A DNA stretch of 64,000 nucleotides from Arthrobacter sunyaminii (GCF_018866305.1 NZ_CP076456.1:3850266-3914265); one strand, 5' to 3'; positions 9,193 through 18,194 are shown, counted from the first letter of the stretch. A program made the numbers and translations. The notes: generated by a model from the letters alone, not told the origin.

Positions 9193-10557
9193 TTAGTCGC
9201 TTACGGCGCCCGGTGCCGCCCCGGTGACCATCCACGCATCCTGGCGCACCCGCCAGGTCAGGGTCACGGCACGTGCACTCATGTAGCCGAGGGCAAAGGC
9301 CGCCCACAGCCAGGCAATCCCGCCCGGGCCCTCCAGCCCCGACGCGTGGACCCACCACAGCAGCGGGAGGTAGGCCACAAGATTCAGCACACCCGTGACC
9401 GCCAGGTACCGTGCGTCACCGGCACCGATGAGTACGCCGTCGAGCACAAAAACCAGCCCGCAGATTGGTTGGGACATGGCCAGCACCCACAATCCCGCGG
9501 TGAGCGCGGACTGCACCCCGGCGTCGGGCGTGAAAATCCATCCGGCAAAGGGAGCGGCGGCCGCCAGCAGCGCTCCGGTGATGATGCCGAAGCCCACACC
9601 CCAGCGGATCATCCGGCGGGTCATCTCCCGTGCCAGTGCCCGGTTGCCGGCGCCAAGTTCCTTGCCGATGAGCGCCTGCGCGGCTATCGCCAGGGCATCC
9701 AGGGCAAAGGCCAGGAACGTGAACATGGTCATGACCAGCTGGTGGGCGGCGAGGGACTGTGGCCCCTGGGCGGTGGCGACGAGCACAGCGGCCAGCACGG
9801 CCAGGCGCAGGCTAAGCGTGCGCAGCATCAGCCAGGAGCCAACGTGGGCGGTAGCCCGGATGCCGGCGGCCGAGGGACGCAGCGGCACCCCGGCCCGGCG
9901 CACCATCCGTCCCACCAGAAGCAGATAGACGCCGGCCATTCCCCACTGGGTGATGCTGGTGCCCAGCGCGGACCCGGCCACTGAAAGGTTGAAGCCGTAC
10001 ACCAGCAGATAGTTCAGCCCGATGTTGACGCCGAAGCCCACGGCGGCGACCGCCAGCGGAGTGCGGGTGTCCTGCAGGCCGCGGAGCACTCCGGTGGCGG
10101 CCAGGACGACGAGCATTGCTGTCAGGCCCGGCATCGAATACTGCAGGTAATCCACGGCGAAAGCGTGCACTTCCCCGGTGGCCCCCAACGCGGTGGCGAG
10201 GGCGGGCGCAGCCAGGATGCCGGCGGCAGAGAGCAGCACCCCCAGGATGAGGGCCAGCCCGATGCCGTCCCGGCCGGCGGCCACGGCCTCGCGGTGGCGG
10301 TTGCCGCCCAGGTGCCGGGCCACGGTGCCGGTGGTGGAGTAGGCCAGGAAAACCATGAGGCCGACGGCGGTCTGCAGCACGGTGGATGCCAGGCCCACGC
10401 CGGCCAGCTCATTGACGCCCAGGTGGCCCACGATGGCGGAATCCGCGATCAGGAACAGCGGCTCGGCGATCAGCGCACCGAGTGCGGGTACGGCCAGGGC
10501 AAGGATGCGCCGGCCCAGGGAGGAGCCGGAGGTTTGTGCTGGAGTGCCCACCTTCAA
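9193..10557 (-). CDS. MATE family efflux transporter
   Basis: A 454-residue protein with about twelve membrane segments in two halves, of the MATE (MatE/DinF-like) type. The opening resembles other MATE proteins (SLGRRILALAVPALGALIAEP, then DSAIVGHLG). It would export cationic or hydrophobic compounds in exchange for H+ or Na+. The start is TTG at 10557, with GGAGGA 9 bases upstream overlapping the end of the preceding MFS gene. That spacing suggests the two efflux genes form one transcription unit. Confidence 0.88.
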   Translation of the reverse strand: MKVGTPAQTSGSSLGRRILALAVPALGALIAEPLFLIADSAIVGHLGVNELAGVGLASTVLQTAVGLMVFLAYSTTGTVARHLGGNRHREAVAAGRDGIGLALILGVLLSAAGILAAPALATALGATGEVHAFAVDYLQYSMPGLTAMLVVLAATGVLRGLQDTRTPLAVAAVGFGVNIGLNYLLVYGFNLSVAGSALGTSITQWGMAGVYLLLVGRMVRRAGVPLRPSAAGIRATAHVGSWLMLRTLSLRLAVLAAVLVATAQGPQSLAAHQLVMTMFTFLAFALDALAIAAQALIGKELGAGNRALAREMTRRMIRWGVGFGIITGALLAAAAPFAGWIFTPDAGVQSALTAGLWVLAMSQPICGLVFVLDGVLIGAGDARYLAVTGVLNLVAYLPLLWWVHASGLEGPGGIAWLWAAFALGYMSARAVTLTWRVRQDAWMVTGAAPGAVSD

Positions 10558-10560
10558 AGT

Positions 10561-11865
10561 TTACGGTCCTCCGGGTGGCCCGGCCGCGCCGGCTGAATCA
10601 GCAGTGGAACCCGTGCCTGACTCCGGCGTGAGCACCACGGCAGCGGTTCCGGCTGCGAGAGCCATCAGGGCGCCCACAAATCCACTGAGTCCGGCCCAGC
10701 CCCAGGTCTGAAAGAAGATGCCGCCGATCCAGCCCAGCAGGCTCGACCCGGCGTAGTAAAAGAGGTTGTACAGCGACGAGGACTGGGCCCGGCCCGCAGT
10801 GGCGAGGAACGGCGCCCAGCCGGAGGCAATGGAGTGGGCAGCGAAGAATCCGCCCGTGAACACCACCAGCCCGGCAATCACTGCGGGCAGCCACGCAGTG
10901 AGCGTGAGGGCCAGCCCGGCGGCCATGACGGCAATGGAACCCAGCAGCACCGTTTTGCGGCCGCCGCGGCTGGAAAGCCGGCCGGCGAGAACTCCGGCGG
11001 ACCGCGAGGACCAGGTACCGGCAAGGTAGGCCAGGAACAGGAAACTGGCCACACTCTGCGGCAGCGAAAACGGTGCGGCACCGAGCCGGAAGCCCAGATA
11101 GTTGTAGACCGCCACAAAGCCGCCCATCAGGAGGAACCCCTGCAGATACAGGCTCAGCTGCCGCGGGTTGCGCAGATTGGCCAGTAGGCGCCCGCCCAGT
11201 CCCGGACCCGGATCGGACCGGCGAAGCGGGGCAAATCCCTGCTGTTTCGGTGCGGTGAGCATGAACACGACACCGGCGCCGGCGGCCAGGAGGCTGACGA
11301 CGCCGACGCCGACGCGCCAGTCCGCCGCATCGGCCACCGGAGCGGCAACCAGTCGCCCGGCCAGCCCGCCGATGGTGGTGCCGGAAACGTAGCTTCCGGC
11401 CGCGACGGCGGCGTGGACGCGTGATACTTCCTCGTTAAGGTAAGCCAGGGCAACAGCGGGAATCCCGCCCATGGCCGCACCTTCGGCGAACCGCAGCACC
11501 AAAAGCACGGGCAGATCGGGGCTGAACGGCACCACCAGACCCAGCACCACCGCCGCGATGATCGCCAGCCGCATCACGGGCAACCGGCCAAACCTGTCCG
11601 CTGCAGCTGACCAGGGAATGACTGCTGCAGCCAGGCCCAAAGTTGCAGCCGAGACCGTAAGCGCGGCGGACGATGCGGTGATGTCCAGGTCCCGGGCCAT
11701 TCCGGGCAGGATCCCCTGCACCGAGTACAGCTGCGCGAAGGTGGCCATGCCGGCCGCGGCCAGACCAATCAGCACACCCCGGTAACCCCGGCTGCCTTTG
11801 GCGTGCCCGGCCCACGGCTGGTCCCTGCTGCTTCCCGCTCCTGTTTCTGTCCCCTTGCGCACCAT
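10561..11865 (-). CDS. MFS transporter (YnfM-type)
   Basis: A 434-residue major facilitator protein with twelve predicted helices and the loop 2-3 motif DRFGRLPVM. The N-terminal pattern (FAQLYSVQGILPGMARDL) is like the YnfM/CynX-type arabinose/drug exporter group. ATG at 11865 (MVRKGTE) lies downstream of a purine-rich GGGAGGGGGAGGG. It overlaps into the MATE gene's leader, so both are probably expressed together as an efflux pair. Substrate unknown. Confidence 0.85.
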   Translation of the reverse strand: MVRKGTETGAGSSRDQPWAGHAKGSRGYRGVLIGLAAAGMATFAQLYSVQGILPGMARDLDITASSAALTVSAATLGLAAAVIPWSAAADRFGRLPVMRLAIIAAVVLGLVVPFSPDLPVLLVLRFAEGAAMGGIPAVALAYLNEEVSRVHAAVAAGSYVSGTTIGGLAGRLVAAPVADAADWRVGVGVVSLLAAGAGVVFMLTAPKQQGFAPLRRSDPGPGLGGRLLANLRNPRQLSLYLQGFLLMGGFVAVYNYLGFRLGAAPFSLPQSVASFLFLAYLAGTWSSRSAGVLAGRLSSRGGRKTVLLGSIAVMAAGLALTLTAWLPAVIAGLVVFTGGFFAAHSIASGWAPFLATAGRAQSSSLYNLFYYAGSSLLGWIGGIFFQTWGWAGLSGFVGALMALAAGTAAVVLTPESGTGSTADSAGAAGPPGGP

Positions 11866-11903
11866 CAAACTGTAGGCCCTCCCCCTCCCAGCCTGCACCG
11901 CGG

Positions 11904-12776
11904 TCAGCCCCGCTGCGGCAGTTCCCCTTCGGACATGAGGTTGCTGCGCGCCTGCTCTTCCCAGCGGGCGCGGGCAACGGGTGCGGAAAAGATCGGATCG
12001 AGTTTCAGCAGGTCGGCCACCACGCGGCGGCGGCCCGCTTCGAAGGCTGCATCATTCAGATGCGGATACTCCAGCCGAACATCAGCCAGATACCGGCGGT
12101 AAGCCTCCGGGCTTCGGCCCAGGACCGACAGATCTGCATCGCAGAGCAGCGCACCCGACACATCCCCGGGTTCCGGGCGGTGGCCGGCCGTCAGCCGGAC
12201 CAGGCGCTGGACCTCACGGATTTCCCGCGCCGGGCTTCCGGCTTCAGCGAGCAGGCTTCCGGCGAGGGAAGCTGAGTTCTCCTCGTCGTCGGCGGCGCCG
12301 CGGTACACCGCGTCGTGGAACCAGGCGGCCAGCAGCACCGTCCGCGGCGGCTCCCCGGAGAGCTGTTCCGCTGCTTCCAGCACCGCGAGCAGGTGCCGCC
12401 GGTCATGGTAGCGGCGGTGCGGTTCGCCCCAGCGGTTGAGCAGTTCCATGCCAACCCCGCGCGCACCCGGAACCAGCACGTCCCAGCGGGCCAGAAGCGG
12501 ATGCACGAGTGAGGCATTGCGCTCCCGCGCCTTGATCCGCAGACCGCTGCGGATGAGCACGCGCACCAGCATGCCGCCGTCGACCTCCACCGCCCCGCTG
12601 GCCACCAGATCCCGGTAGCGGTGCCGCGGTACGTCATAGTGGTCCAGGTCGAAGGCACGGGTGCTGATCCCGGCGGCTGCGGCGAAGGCGTGGAGCTCAG
12701 ACAGCGACGTGTCCGACACCAGATGTGAAAACACCGTGCCATGGGCGGGCCACCGCGGCGGATCAATATAGATCAT
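11904..12776 (-). CDS. DUF4031 domain fused to HD-domain hydrolase
   Basis: A 290-residue protein. Residues 1-85 (MIYIDPPRWPAHGT...FDLDHYDVP) match the pattern of the uncharacterised DUF4031 domain. Residues 105-290 carry an HD-type metal-dependent phosphohydrolase signature: RRYHDRRH (H124, H128), then WFHDAVY (H154-D155), and a further Asp near CDADLSVLG. The open frame runs much further upstream (to 14045) but lies antisense to the BNR gene. ATG at 12776 begins the conserved domain and is chosen for that reason. The HD domain suggests nucleotide or nucleic-acid phosphate hydrolysis; the substrate is unknown. Confidence 0.78.
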   Translation of the reverse strand: MIYIDPPRWPAHGTVFSHLVSDTSLSELHAFAAAAGISTRAFDLDHYDVPRHRYRDLVASGAVEVDGGMLVRVLIRSGLRIKARERNASLVHPLLARWDVLVPGARGVGMELLNRWGEPHRRYHDRRHLLAVLEAAEQLSGEPPRTVLLAAWFHDAVYRGAADDEENSASLAGSLLAEAGSPAREIREVQRLVRLTAGHRPEPGDVSGALLCDADLSVLGRSPEAYRRYLADVRLEYPHLNDAAFEAGRRRVVADLLKLDPIFSAPVARARWEEQARSNLMSEGELPQRG

Positions 12777-12902
12777 CGCGCTGCGGGCCGGGACGGAGAC
12801 AGGAAAGCCATATCCCATACCTACCGGACCCCCGCCCGGATTTCCACGCGAACCTTTCGGCATGCCCTTGTCCATGCCGCGGGTCCATGGTCCAATACCT
12901 GC

Positions 12903-14009
12903 ATGAATGAAGGGGACACTGCCGTCCTGGCCATCGGAACACGCAAGGGTTTGTGGCTGGCGACCAGTACCGACAGGCGTGATTGGAACCTGACCGGGCC
13001 GCACTTTTTGATGGAAGAGGTTGCTTCCGTGGCCCTGGATACCCGGGGTCCGGTTCCGCGGATCCTCGCGGGCATCATGGACTGGCACTGGGGCCCGTGC
13101 GTGGTCCACTCCGATGACCTTGGGCAGACCTGGAGTGAGCCGGAGGACGGCGCGGTCCGGTTCCCGCCGGACACCGGAGAAGGGCTCACGCGGGTCTGGC
13201 AGCTGCAGCCGGACAGTGCCGGGCGCCCCGGCGTGGTCTGGGCAGGTGCCGAACCCATTTCCGTGTGGAAATCCACCGATGGCGGAGAGCACTTCGAGAT
13301 GAACCAGCCCTTCTGGGACCACCCGCACCGCAGCGGGTGGGGGGCCGGGTTCGGCGGAGCAGCCGCGCACACCGTTCTGCCCAGCCCGGACGATGACACC
13401 GTCCACGTGGCGATCAGCGTCGCGGGCGTCTACCGGACCGACGACGGCGGAGCGTCCTGGATACCGCGCAACACCGGCATCAGCGCCTATTTTCTTCCCG
13501 ACCCTAATCCGGAGTACGGCCAGTGCGTGCATAAAGTGGCTCGTGATGCAGGTAATCCTGACCGGCTGTATGCCCAGAACCACCACGGCGTGTACCGCAC
13601 TGACAACTCGGGCGATTCGTGGCAATCCATTGCCGACGGGCTGCCGGCGGATTTCGGTTTTGTCATGTTGGCGCATCCCACCAGGTCCGGCACCATCTGG
13701 ACTATCCCCTTGAAGGCCGACGGCGAGCGCATTGCCCCTGAGGGACATCTGGCGGTGTACCGCAGCACGGACTCCGGGGATTCCTGGACGCGGCTCGACG
13801 ACGGTCTTCCCGAGACCGATTTCAACGCGGTGCTGCGTGATGCCGCCGCTGTGGACAGCGCCGATCCTGCCGGAGTGTACTTCGGCACCCGCGGCGGGCA
13901 GGTGTTCGGCAGCGCCGACGAAGGGGACAGCTTCTCTCTCATTGCCGGCAATCTTCCGGACGTGCTCTGTGTTCGGGCCGGCATTGTGCCGGCGGGTTCC
14001 TTGAGATGA
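12903..14009 (+). CDS. BNR/Asp-box repeat (sialidase-fold-like) protein
   Basis: A 368-residue protein with at least six Asp-box-like motifs (S/T-x-D-x-G-x-x-W/F), such as HSDDLGQTW (about 69-77), KSTDGGEHF, RTDDGGASW, RTDNSGDSW and RSTDSGDSW. It should form a beta-propeller of the BNR/YVTN type. There is no signal peptide, so it is probably cytoplasmic, unlike most sialidases. ATG at 12903 is chosen because upstream residues are not domain-like. Its stop overlaps the start of the MoaD-like gene (ATGA), which indicates translational coupling. Enzymatic activity is not shown. Confidence 0.78.
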   Translation: MNEGDTAVLAIGTRKGLWLATSTDRRDWNLTGPHFLMEEVASVALDTRGPVPRILAGIMDWHWGPCVVHSDDLGQTWSEPEDGAVRFPPDTGEGLTRVWQLQPDSAGRPGVVWAGAEPISVWKSTDGGEHFEMNQPFWDHPHRSGWGAGFGGAAAHTVLPSPDDDTVHVAISVAGVYRTDDGGASWIPRNTGISAYFLPDPNPEYGQCVHKVARDAGNPDRLYAQNHHGVYRTDNSGDSWQSIADGLPADFGFVMLAHPTRSGTIWTIPLKADGERIAPEGHLAVYRSTDSGDSWTRLDDGLPETDFNAVLRDAAAVDSADPAGVYFGTRGGQVFGSADEGDSFSLIAGNLPDVLCVRAGIVPAGSLR

Positions 14010-14299
14010 CAGCGCCGCCGGTCCGCGTGGTTCTTCCTGCCGCACTCTCAGCCGATGCCGGAGGGCAGCGCGAACTCGTCCGCCCCGCGGGCCCGGAACT
14101 GACCGCAGCCGCCCTGCTGGACGGGCTGGCCGCCGACTATCCGCGGTTGGAACGCCGGATCCGGGATGAGGCAGGGAAGCTTCGCCGCTACGTGAACGTG
14201 TATCTCGACGGCGAAGAACTGCGTGCCCTTAACGGTCTGGACAGCCAGGTGCCCCCGGGCTGCGAGGTTTTGATCCTGGCGTCCGTGGCCGGTGGCTGA
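14006..14299 (+). CDS. MoaD/ThiS-family sulfur-carrier-like protein
   Basis: A 97-residue beta-grasp protein ending in VAGG. The terminal Gly-Gly is the hallmark of MoaD/ThiS carriers, which are adenylated and thiocarboxylated at the C-terminus. Internal pattern LLDGLAADYPRL...RYVNVYLDGEE fits the family. It overlaps the BNR-repeat gene by 4 bases. No molybdopterin or thiamin genes are nearby, so the pathway is unknown. A terminator follows. Confidence 0.8.
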   Translation: MTAPPVRVVLPAALSADAGGQRELVRPAGPELTAAALLDGLAADYPRLERRIRDEAGKLRRYVNVYLDGEELRALNGLDSQVPPGCEVLILASVAGG

Positions 14300-14339
14300 A
14301 CGGCGGAGACATCCCTGATGCATCATCCCTATATAACGA

Positions 14340-14374
14340 GTGAAGGCGCCCCGCCGATGGCGGAGCGCCTTCAC
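14340..14374. terminator. Terminator after the BNR-MoaD-like pair
   Basis: The stem GTGAAGGCG / CGCCTTCAC has extra inner pairing (CCGCC/GGCGG), followed by a T-containing stretch. It lies between convergent units and could serve both the MoaD-like and Rpf-like genes. Confidence 0.7.
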
Positions 14375-14426
14375 ACTGTCATTTTCCGGTTCCCTGGCGA
14401 TGCCGGGAATCCGGCTTAGACCTTCA

Positions 14427-15146
14427 TTAGGCCGGCAGCTGCAGGACCTGGCCGGTGAGGATCAGGTCCTGGTGGATGAGCGAGTCGGCGTTGGCGTTGT
14501 ACAGCGCCTGCCATCCACCTTCAATACCCAGCTTCTCCGCGATGGCGGAGAGCGTGTCACCGGGCTGGATGGTGTAGGTCTCGCCGCTCACCGCAGGAGC
14601 AGGGGTCTGCACCGGTGCGAGCTCCTGGACCTGGGCTTCCGGCAGCACCGGAGTCTCAGGCACGACAGCCTCAGGGGCAACCTGGGTTTCCGGCTGGACC
14701 GGAGCTTCGGCTACGTATTCCTGCGTGGTCTGCGGCGCGGTGTACTGCTGGGTCTGCTCCGGAACGGTGGTCTGGCTCTGGGTGCTCACCGAGCCGGTGG
14801 CACCGCCGGACAGGCCGAGTTTGGCGGAGCAGGCGGGCCATGCACCCCAGCCCTGGCCGGCGAGAACGCGCTCTGCCACGGCGATCTGCTGTTCGCGGCT
14901 GGCGGAGGCGGGGTCACCCGTGCCGCCGTAGGCTGCCCAGGTGCTCGGAAGGAACTGGAGGCCCCCGGAGAATCCGTTACCGGTGCTGATGCCCCAGTTA
15001 CCGCCGCTCTCGCACTGTGCCAGTGCATCCCATGTACTTGCGTCGGCAGCCTGGGACGGTGCTGCGGTCAGTGCTACGCCTGCACCTGAGATGGCTGCTA
15101 CTGCGAGTCCCCGGCGCACGGTTCGGCTGATCTTAGACTTGGTCAT
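14427..15146 (-). CDS. Resuscitation-promoting-factor-like transglycosylase with LysM domain
   Basis: A 239-residue secreted protein with a signal peptide (about 1-34, ending PSQAA). The Rpf catalytic domain (about 35-110) carries Glu46 in the CESGGNW motif. A Gln/Pro/Val-rich linker leads to a C-terminal LysM peptidoglycan-binding domain (YTIQPGDTLSAIAEKLG). It should cleave peptidoglycan glycan strands and assist regrowth from dormancy. A very long leader (about 230 bases) precedes it, which suggests RNA-level control. It is divergent from the KimA-like transporter gene. Confidence 0.88.
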   Translation of the reverse strand: MTKSKISRTVRRGLAVAAISGAGVALTAAPSQAADASTWDALAQCESGGNWGISTGNGFSGGLQFLPSTWAAYGGTGDPASASREQQIAVAERVLAGQGWGAWPACSAKLGLSGGATGSVSTQSQTTVPEQTQQYTAPQTTQEYVAEAPVQPETQVAPEAVVPETPVLPEAQVQELAPVQTPAPAVSGETYTIQPGDTLSAIAEKLGIEGGWQALYNANADSLIHQDLILTGQVLQLPA

Positions 15147-15149
15147 TGG

Positions 15150-15387
15150 TATTGGCTGCTCCTAGGGCCCACCTGCGTTCCACCCTTCCCAGGGCTTCCT
15201 TACGCCGTCGCCAACCCCCTGACGAATCGAGGTCATGGTACGGTGCCTGACGATGTGGCGACGTGAGATGGCTCGAGGCACCGAGCGCTGCGGCGGCACC
15301 TGGAACGGCGCCCGCCTGATGCCGGGACTTGGATGCCCGGCGGGGTTCGTTTTTCGAACCGTTAACCACGTTAGGGCAACTGCCCTT
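15150..15387 (-). ncRNA. Structured 5' leader of the Rpf gene, candidate ydaO/c-di-AMP riboswitch
   Basis: About 235 bases separate the probable promoter from the Rpf start. The minus-strand RNA contains several hairpins, including AGGGCA/TGCCCT (15373-15386), GGTTCG/CGAACC (15344-15360) and GCCGGG/CCCGGC (15321-15341). Near its 3' end is the segment GGCGUAAGGAAG, which resembles the end of ydaO-type RNAs. Such riboswitches are known upstream of actinobacterial rpf genes. I could not align the whole consensus, so the class is a hypothesis. Confidence 0.45.
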
Positions 15388-15415
15388 AGATAACAAATTG
15401 ATATCGGTCACGCAA
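15388..15415 (-). promoter_or_regulatory. Probable promoter of the Rpf gene
   Basis: On the minus strand, TTGCGT (15410-15415) and TTATCT (15388-15393) are separated by 16 bases in an A+T-richer stretch. Transcription from here would produce the long structured leader. Confidence 0.5.
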
Positions 15416-15486
15416 AACTGTTGGACCCGGGCGGCACCTTGATCGACTGCTGATCGCCTGCTTCAAGCCGCTCCACCTGCCGTTTC

Positions 15487-15516
15487 TAGACAGCGTGCCA
15501 GCGGCAGGTCTAGGGT
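15487..15516 (+). promoter_or_regulatory. Probable promoter of the KimA-like gene (leaderless)
   Basis: TAGACA (15487-15492) and TAGGGT (15511-15516) are 18 bases apart. The GTG start is only 8 bases after the -10, so the transcript would be leaderless, a common arrangement in actinobacteria. Confidence 0.5.
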
Positions 15517-15524
15517 TTGACCTC

Positions 15525-17510
15525 GTGCTGACATTCTTCAATGCGCTCAAACGCGTTCTGGTCGGGCGCCCCTACGGCAATGAACAGCTGGCGCACACCC
15601 TGCTTCCCAAGCGCATCGCACTGCCGGTCTACGCCTCCGATGCCCTCTCTTCCGCAGCTTACGCTCCGGACGAAATTCTGCTTACCCTGGCCCTCGCCGG
15701 GGTCACTGCCGTAACGCTCTCACCGTGGGTCGGTCTTGCTGTGATCATCGTCCTACTGACGGTAGTGGCGTCTTACCGGCAAAACGTTCATGCCTACCCC
15801 TCCGGCGGCGGGGACTACGAAATTGCCAGCACCAACCTGGGCAAGCCCGCCGGATTGACAGTTGCTTCGGCACTGCTGGTGGATTACGTGCTGACGGTCG
15901 CCGTCTCGATGTCCTCGGCCTCCCACTATCTGATAACGGCGGTGCCTGCCCTGAACGGACTCCAGGCACCGATTGCCGCCGTTGGCGTGGCCGGCCTGGT
16001 CCTGGTCAACCTGCGCGGCGTCCGTGAAGCGGGAGCGGTATTCGCGGTTCCCACCTACGTTTTCATGGCATCGGTGCTGGGCATGTGCGCTATTGGCGCC
16101 TTTCAGGCAGCCACCGGCAGTCTGGGCCAGGCGCCGTCGTCAGGCTTTGACCTGGTGCCGGAATCGGGACTGGACAGCGGCCTGGTGGGACTGGCCGGCG
16201 CGTTCCTGCTGCTGCGGGCCTTCTCCTCAGGGGCGGCGGCCCTGACCGGGGTGGAAGCAATCAGCAACGGAGTTCCCACCTTCCGCAAGCCCAAAAGCAC
16301 CAATGCGGCCAGCACCCTGCTGCTCCTGGGTGGAATCTCGGCGGCAATGCTGGCGGGAATCCTGGCGCTGGCCAACGCCACCAACGTCCGCGTCGTACAG
16401 GATCCGGCCACCCAGCTGATCTATGACGGCAGCCCGGTCGGTTCTGAATACGTGCAGCATCCGGTCATCAGCCAACTCGCGGAAACGATCTTCGGTGACG
16501 GCAGCCTCGCCTTCTACATCGTGATTGCCGCCACCGGACTGATCCTGGTCTTTGCCTCAAACACCGCCTTCAACGGATTTCCCGTACTGGCCTCCATCCT
16601 TGCCAAGGACGGCTTCCTGCCGCGTCAGATGCGCACCCGCGGAGACCGGCTCGCCTTCAGCAACGGCATCGTGGCCCTGGGATTGGGTGCACTGGTTCTG
16701 ATCCTGCTTTTTGACGCCGATGTCACCCGGCTGATCCAGCTCTACATTGTCGGAGTGTTCGTCTCATTCACAGCCAGCCAGCTGGGCATGATCCGGCATT
16801 GGACGGCCCGGCTGCGTACGGAACGAAGCCGGGACGCGCGGCGCGGCATGAAGCGCTCCCGCATCATTAACGCCGTCGGGTTCGGCATGACCGCGCTGGT
16901 TCTGGTGATTGTCCTGGTCACGAAGTTCACCCACGGCGCCTGGATTGCCCTGCTGGCCATGGGCTTGCTGTACCTGCTGATGTTCCTCATCCGGTCCCAC
17001 TATGACTCGGTAGCCCGGGAACTGGCCGTGGATGACGACGTGCAGGGCCTCGCACTGCCGTCGCGGGTCAATGCCGTGATCCTGGTGTCCAAGGTCCACA
17101 AACCCGCCCTGCGGGCCCTGGCCTACGCTCGCGCGTCGCGCCCTTCAAGCCTGAACGCCATCATTGTGGACATCGACCCCGAAGACACCAAGCGGGTGAT
17201 GGAGCAGTGGGACCGGATGCAGATCCCGGTGCCGCTGACCGTGCTGTCGTCCCCGTACCGCGAGACCGTGTCCCCCGTACTCACGTATCTTCGCGAGGCC
17301 CGGCGGAATTCACCCCGTGAACTCTTTGTGGTCTACATCCCCGAGTACGTCGTAGGGCGCTGGTGGGAGCAGCTGGTACACAACCAGACCGCGCTGCGCA
17401 TGAAGGCCCGCCTGCACTTTGAACCGGGCATCATGGTGGCCAGCGTTCCCTGGCAGCTGGCGTCCAGCCGAGACCGGAACGCTACGCCCACACCGGGTTC
17501 CGGGCTGTAA
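15525..17510 (+). CDS. APC-superfamily permease, KimA-like potassium transporter
   Basis: A 661-residue protein with about twelve membrane segments, beginning LTFFNALKRVLVGRP, and a cytoplasmic C-terminal domain of about 180 residues resembling a USP-like fold (VNAVILVSKVHKPALRALAYARA). This is the architecture of Bacillus KimA (formerly YdaO), a high-affinity K+/H+ symporter inhibited by c-di-AMP. GTG at 15525 is preferred over GTG at 15495 because a promoter-like element lies just upstream and the residues after it look family-like. General amino-acid permease annotation is the alternative. Neighbouring the Rpf leader, it suggests a shared c-di-AMP theme. Confidence 0.78.
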   Translation: MLTFFNALKRVLVGRPYGNEQLAHTLLPKRIALPVYASDALSSAAYAPDEILLTLALAGVTAVTLSPWVGLAVIIVLLTVVASYRQNVHAYPSGGGDYEIASTNLGKPAGLTVASALLVDYVLTVAVSMSSASHYLITAVPALNGLQAPIAAVGVAGLVLVNLRGVREAGAVFAVPTYVFMASVLGMCAIGAFQAATGSLGQAPSSGFDLVPESGLDSGLVGLAGAFLLLRAFSSGAAALTGVEAISNGVPTFRKPKSTNAASTLLLLGGISAAMLAGILALANATNVRVVQDPATQLIYDGSPVGSEYVQHPVISQLAETIFGDGSLAFYIVIAATGLILVFASNTAFNGFPVLASILAKDGFLPRQMRTRGDRLAFSNGIVALGLGALVLILLFDADVTRLIQLYIVGVFVSFTASQLGMIRHWTARLRTERSRDARRGMKRSRIINAVGFGMTALVLVIVLVTKFTHGAWIALLAMGLLYLLMFLIRSHYDSVARELAVDDDVQGLALPSRVNAVILVSKVHKPALRALAYARASRPSSLNAIIVDIDPEDTKRVMEQWDRMQIPVPLTVLSSPYRETVSPVLTYLREARRNSPRELFVVYIPEYVVGRWWEQLVHNQTALRMKARLHFEPGIMVASVPWQLASSRDRNATPTPGSGL

Positions 17511-17558
17511 CGCCCCCTGAAACCGGGCGTCCCGCAGCCTCTGCGGTTCCTGCGGACG

Positions 17559-18194
17559 TCAGCTGTCAGCGCCGGGGGCGGACAATCCCCTGCCGGCGAG
17601 GACCGACTGGTAGGCATAGTCCGTGAGCCGGCTCTCTGCGTGTGCCTGCACCACGTTCTCGAAGGACCGCGGCCCGGATTCGGCCGTGTACGGGAAGTGA
17701 ATCAGCTCAGCGATCAGCTCCCACTCTTCGGCAATGGTGTCGATAAGGTCATCGGGGGTTTCCTCCGGGCCGGGGCCGCCGCCCAGAACAGTCCATGTTC
17801 CCTCCGGAACGCGGTAGGCCTCCAGCCGGTCCAGGTCGGCAACGAGTTCTTCCAGGGACCCGTATTCGGTCTGGGCCTCGGGCGGGACGGAACCGTCCGG
17901 CGTCGCCAGCTGGCTCACGAATCCGGTTTCCAGCGGGAAGACGGATGTCGGCACGGGCTCGCCCTCCTCCAGATAGGCGGGCAGCTGCGACGGCATCCAG
18001 TACCAGGCGTCGCCGTCGAGCGCGCCGCCGGGCTGGTTCCGCTCGCTGATCCAGCCGCGGGACGTCAGCAGAGCCTCACCCTCGTCACTGGTAAAGGATT
18101 CGGTGTTGCCGAAAATCCGGTTCGTTTCATGCTCGGCGCGGCGGGCCTGCTTCTTCTTGGCGACGGCCTTCTTGCGGGGCTTGGACTTGGGCAC
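17559..18194 (-). CDS. Hypothetical protein with basic N-terminus
   Basis: A 211-residue protein with a Lys/Arg-rich N-terminal 28 residues (KPRKKAVAKKKQARR) followed by an acidic, Trp- and Pro-containing domain. I recognise no family. GTG at 18194 has AAGGAG 6 bases upstream; the longer frame to 18263 lacks support. It lies immediately downstream of dnaB, with 86 bases between, and may share its transcript. Confidence 0.6.
   Translation of the reverse strand: MPKSKPRKKAVAKKKQARRAEHETNRIFGNTESFTSDEGEALLTSRGWISERNQPGGALDGDAWYWMPSQLPAYLEEGEPVPTSVFPLETGFVSQLATPDGSVPPEAQTEYGSLEELVADLDRLEAYRVPEGTWTVLGGGPGPEETPDDLIDTIAEEWELIAELIHFPYTAESGPRSFENVVQAHAESRLTDYAYQSVLAGRGLSAPGADS

Noticed and set aside
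12777..14045. Upstream extension of the DUF4031-HD frame to 713 codons
   Set aside because: The extension is antisense to the BNR-repeat gene and has no domain sequence; the conserved MIYIDPPRW start marks the true N-terminus.
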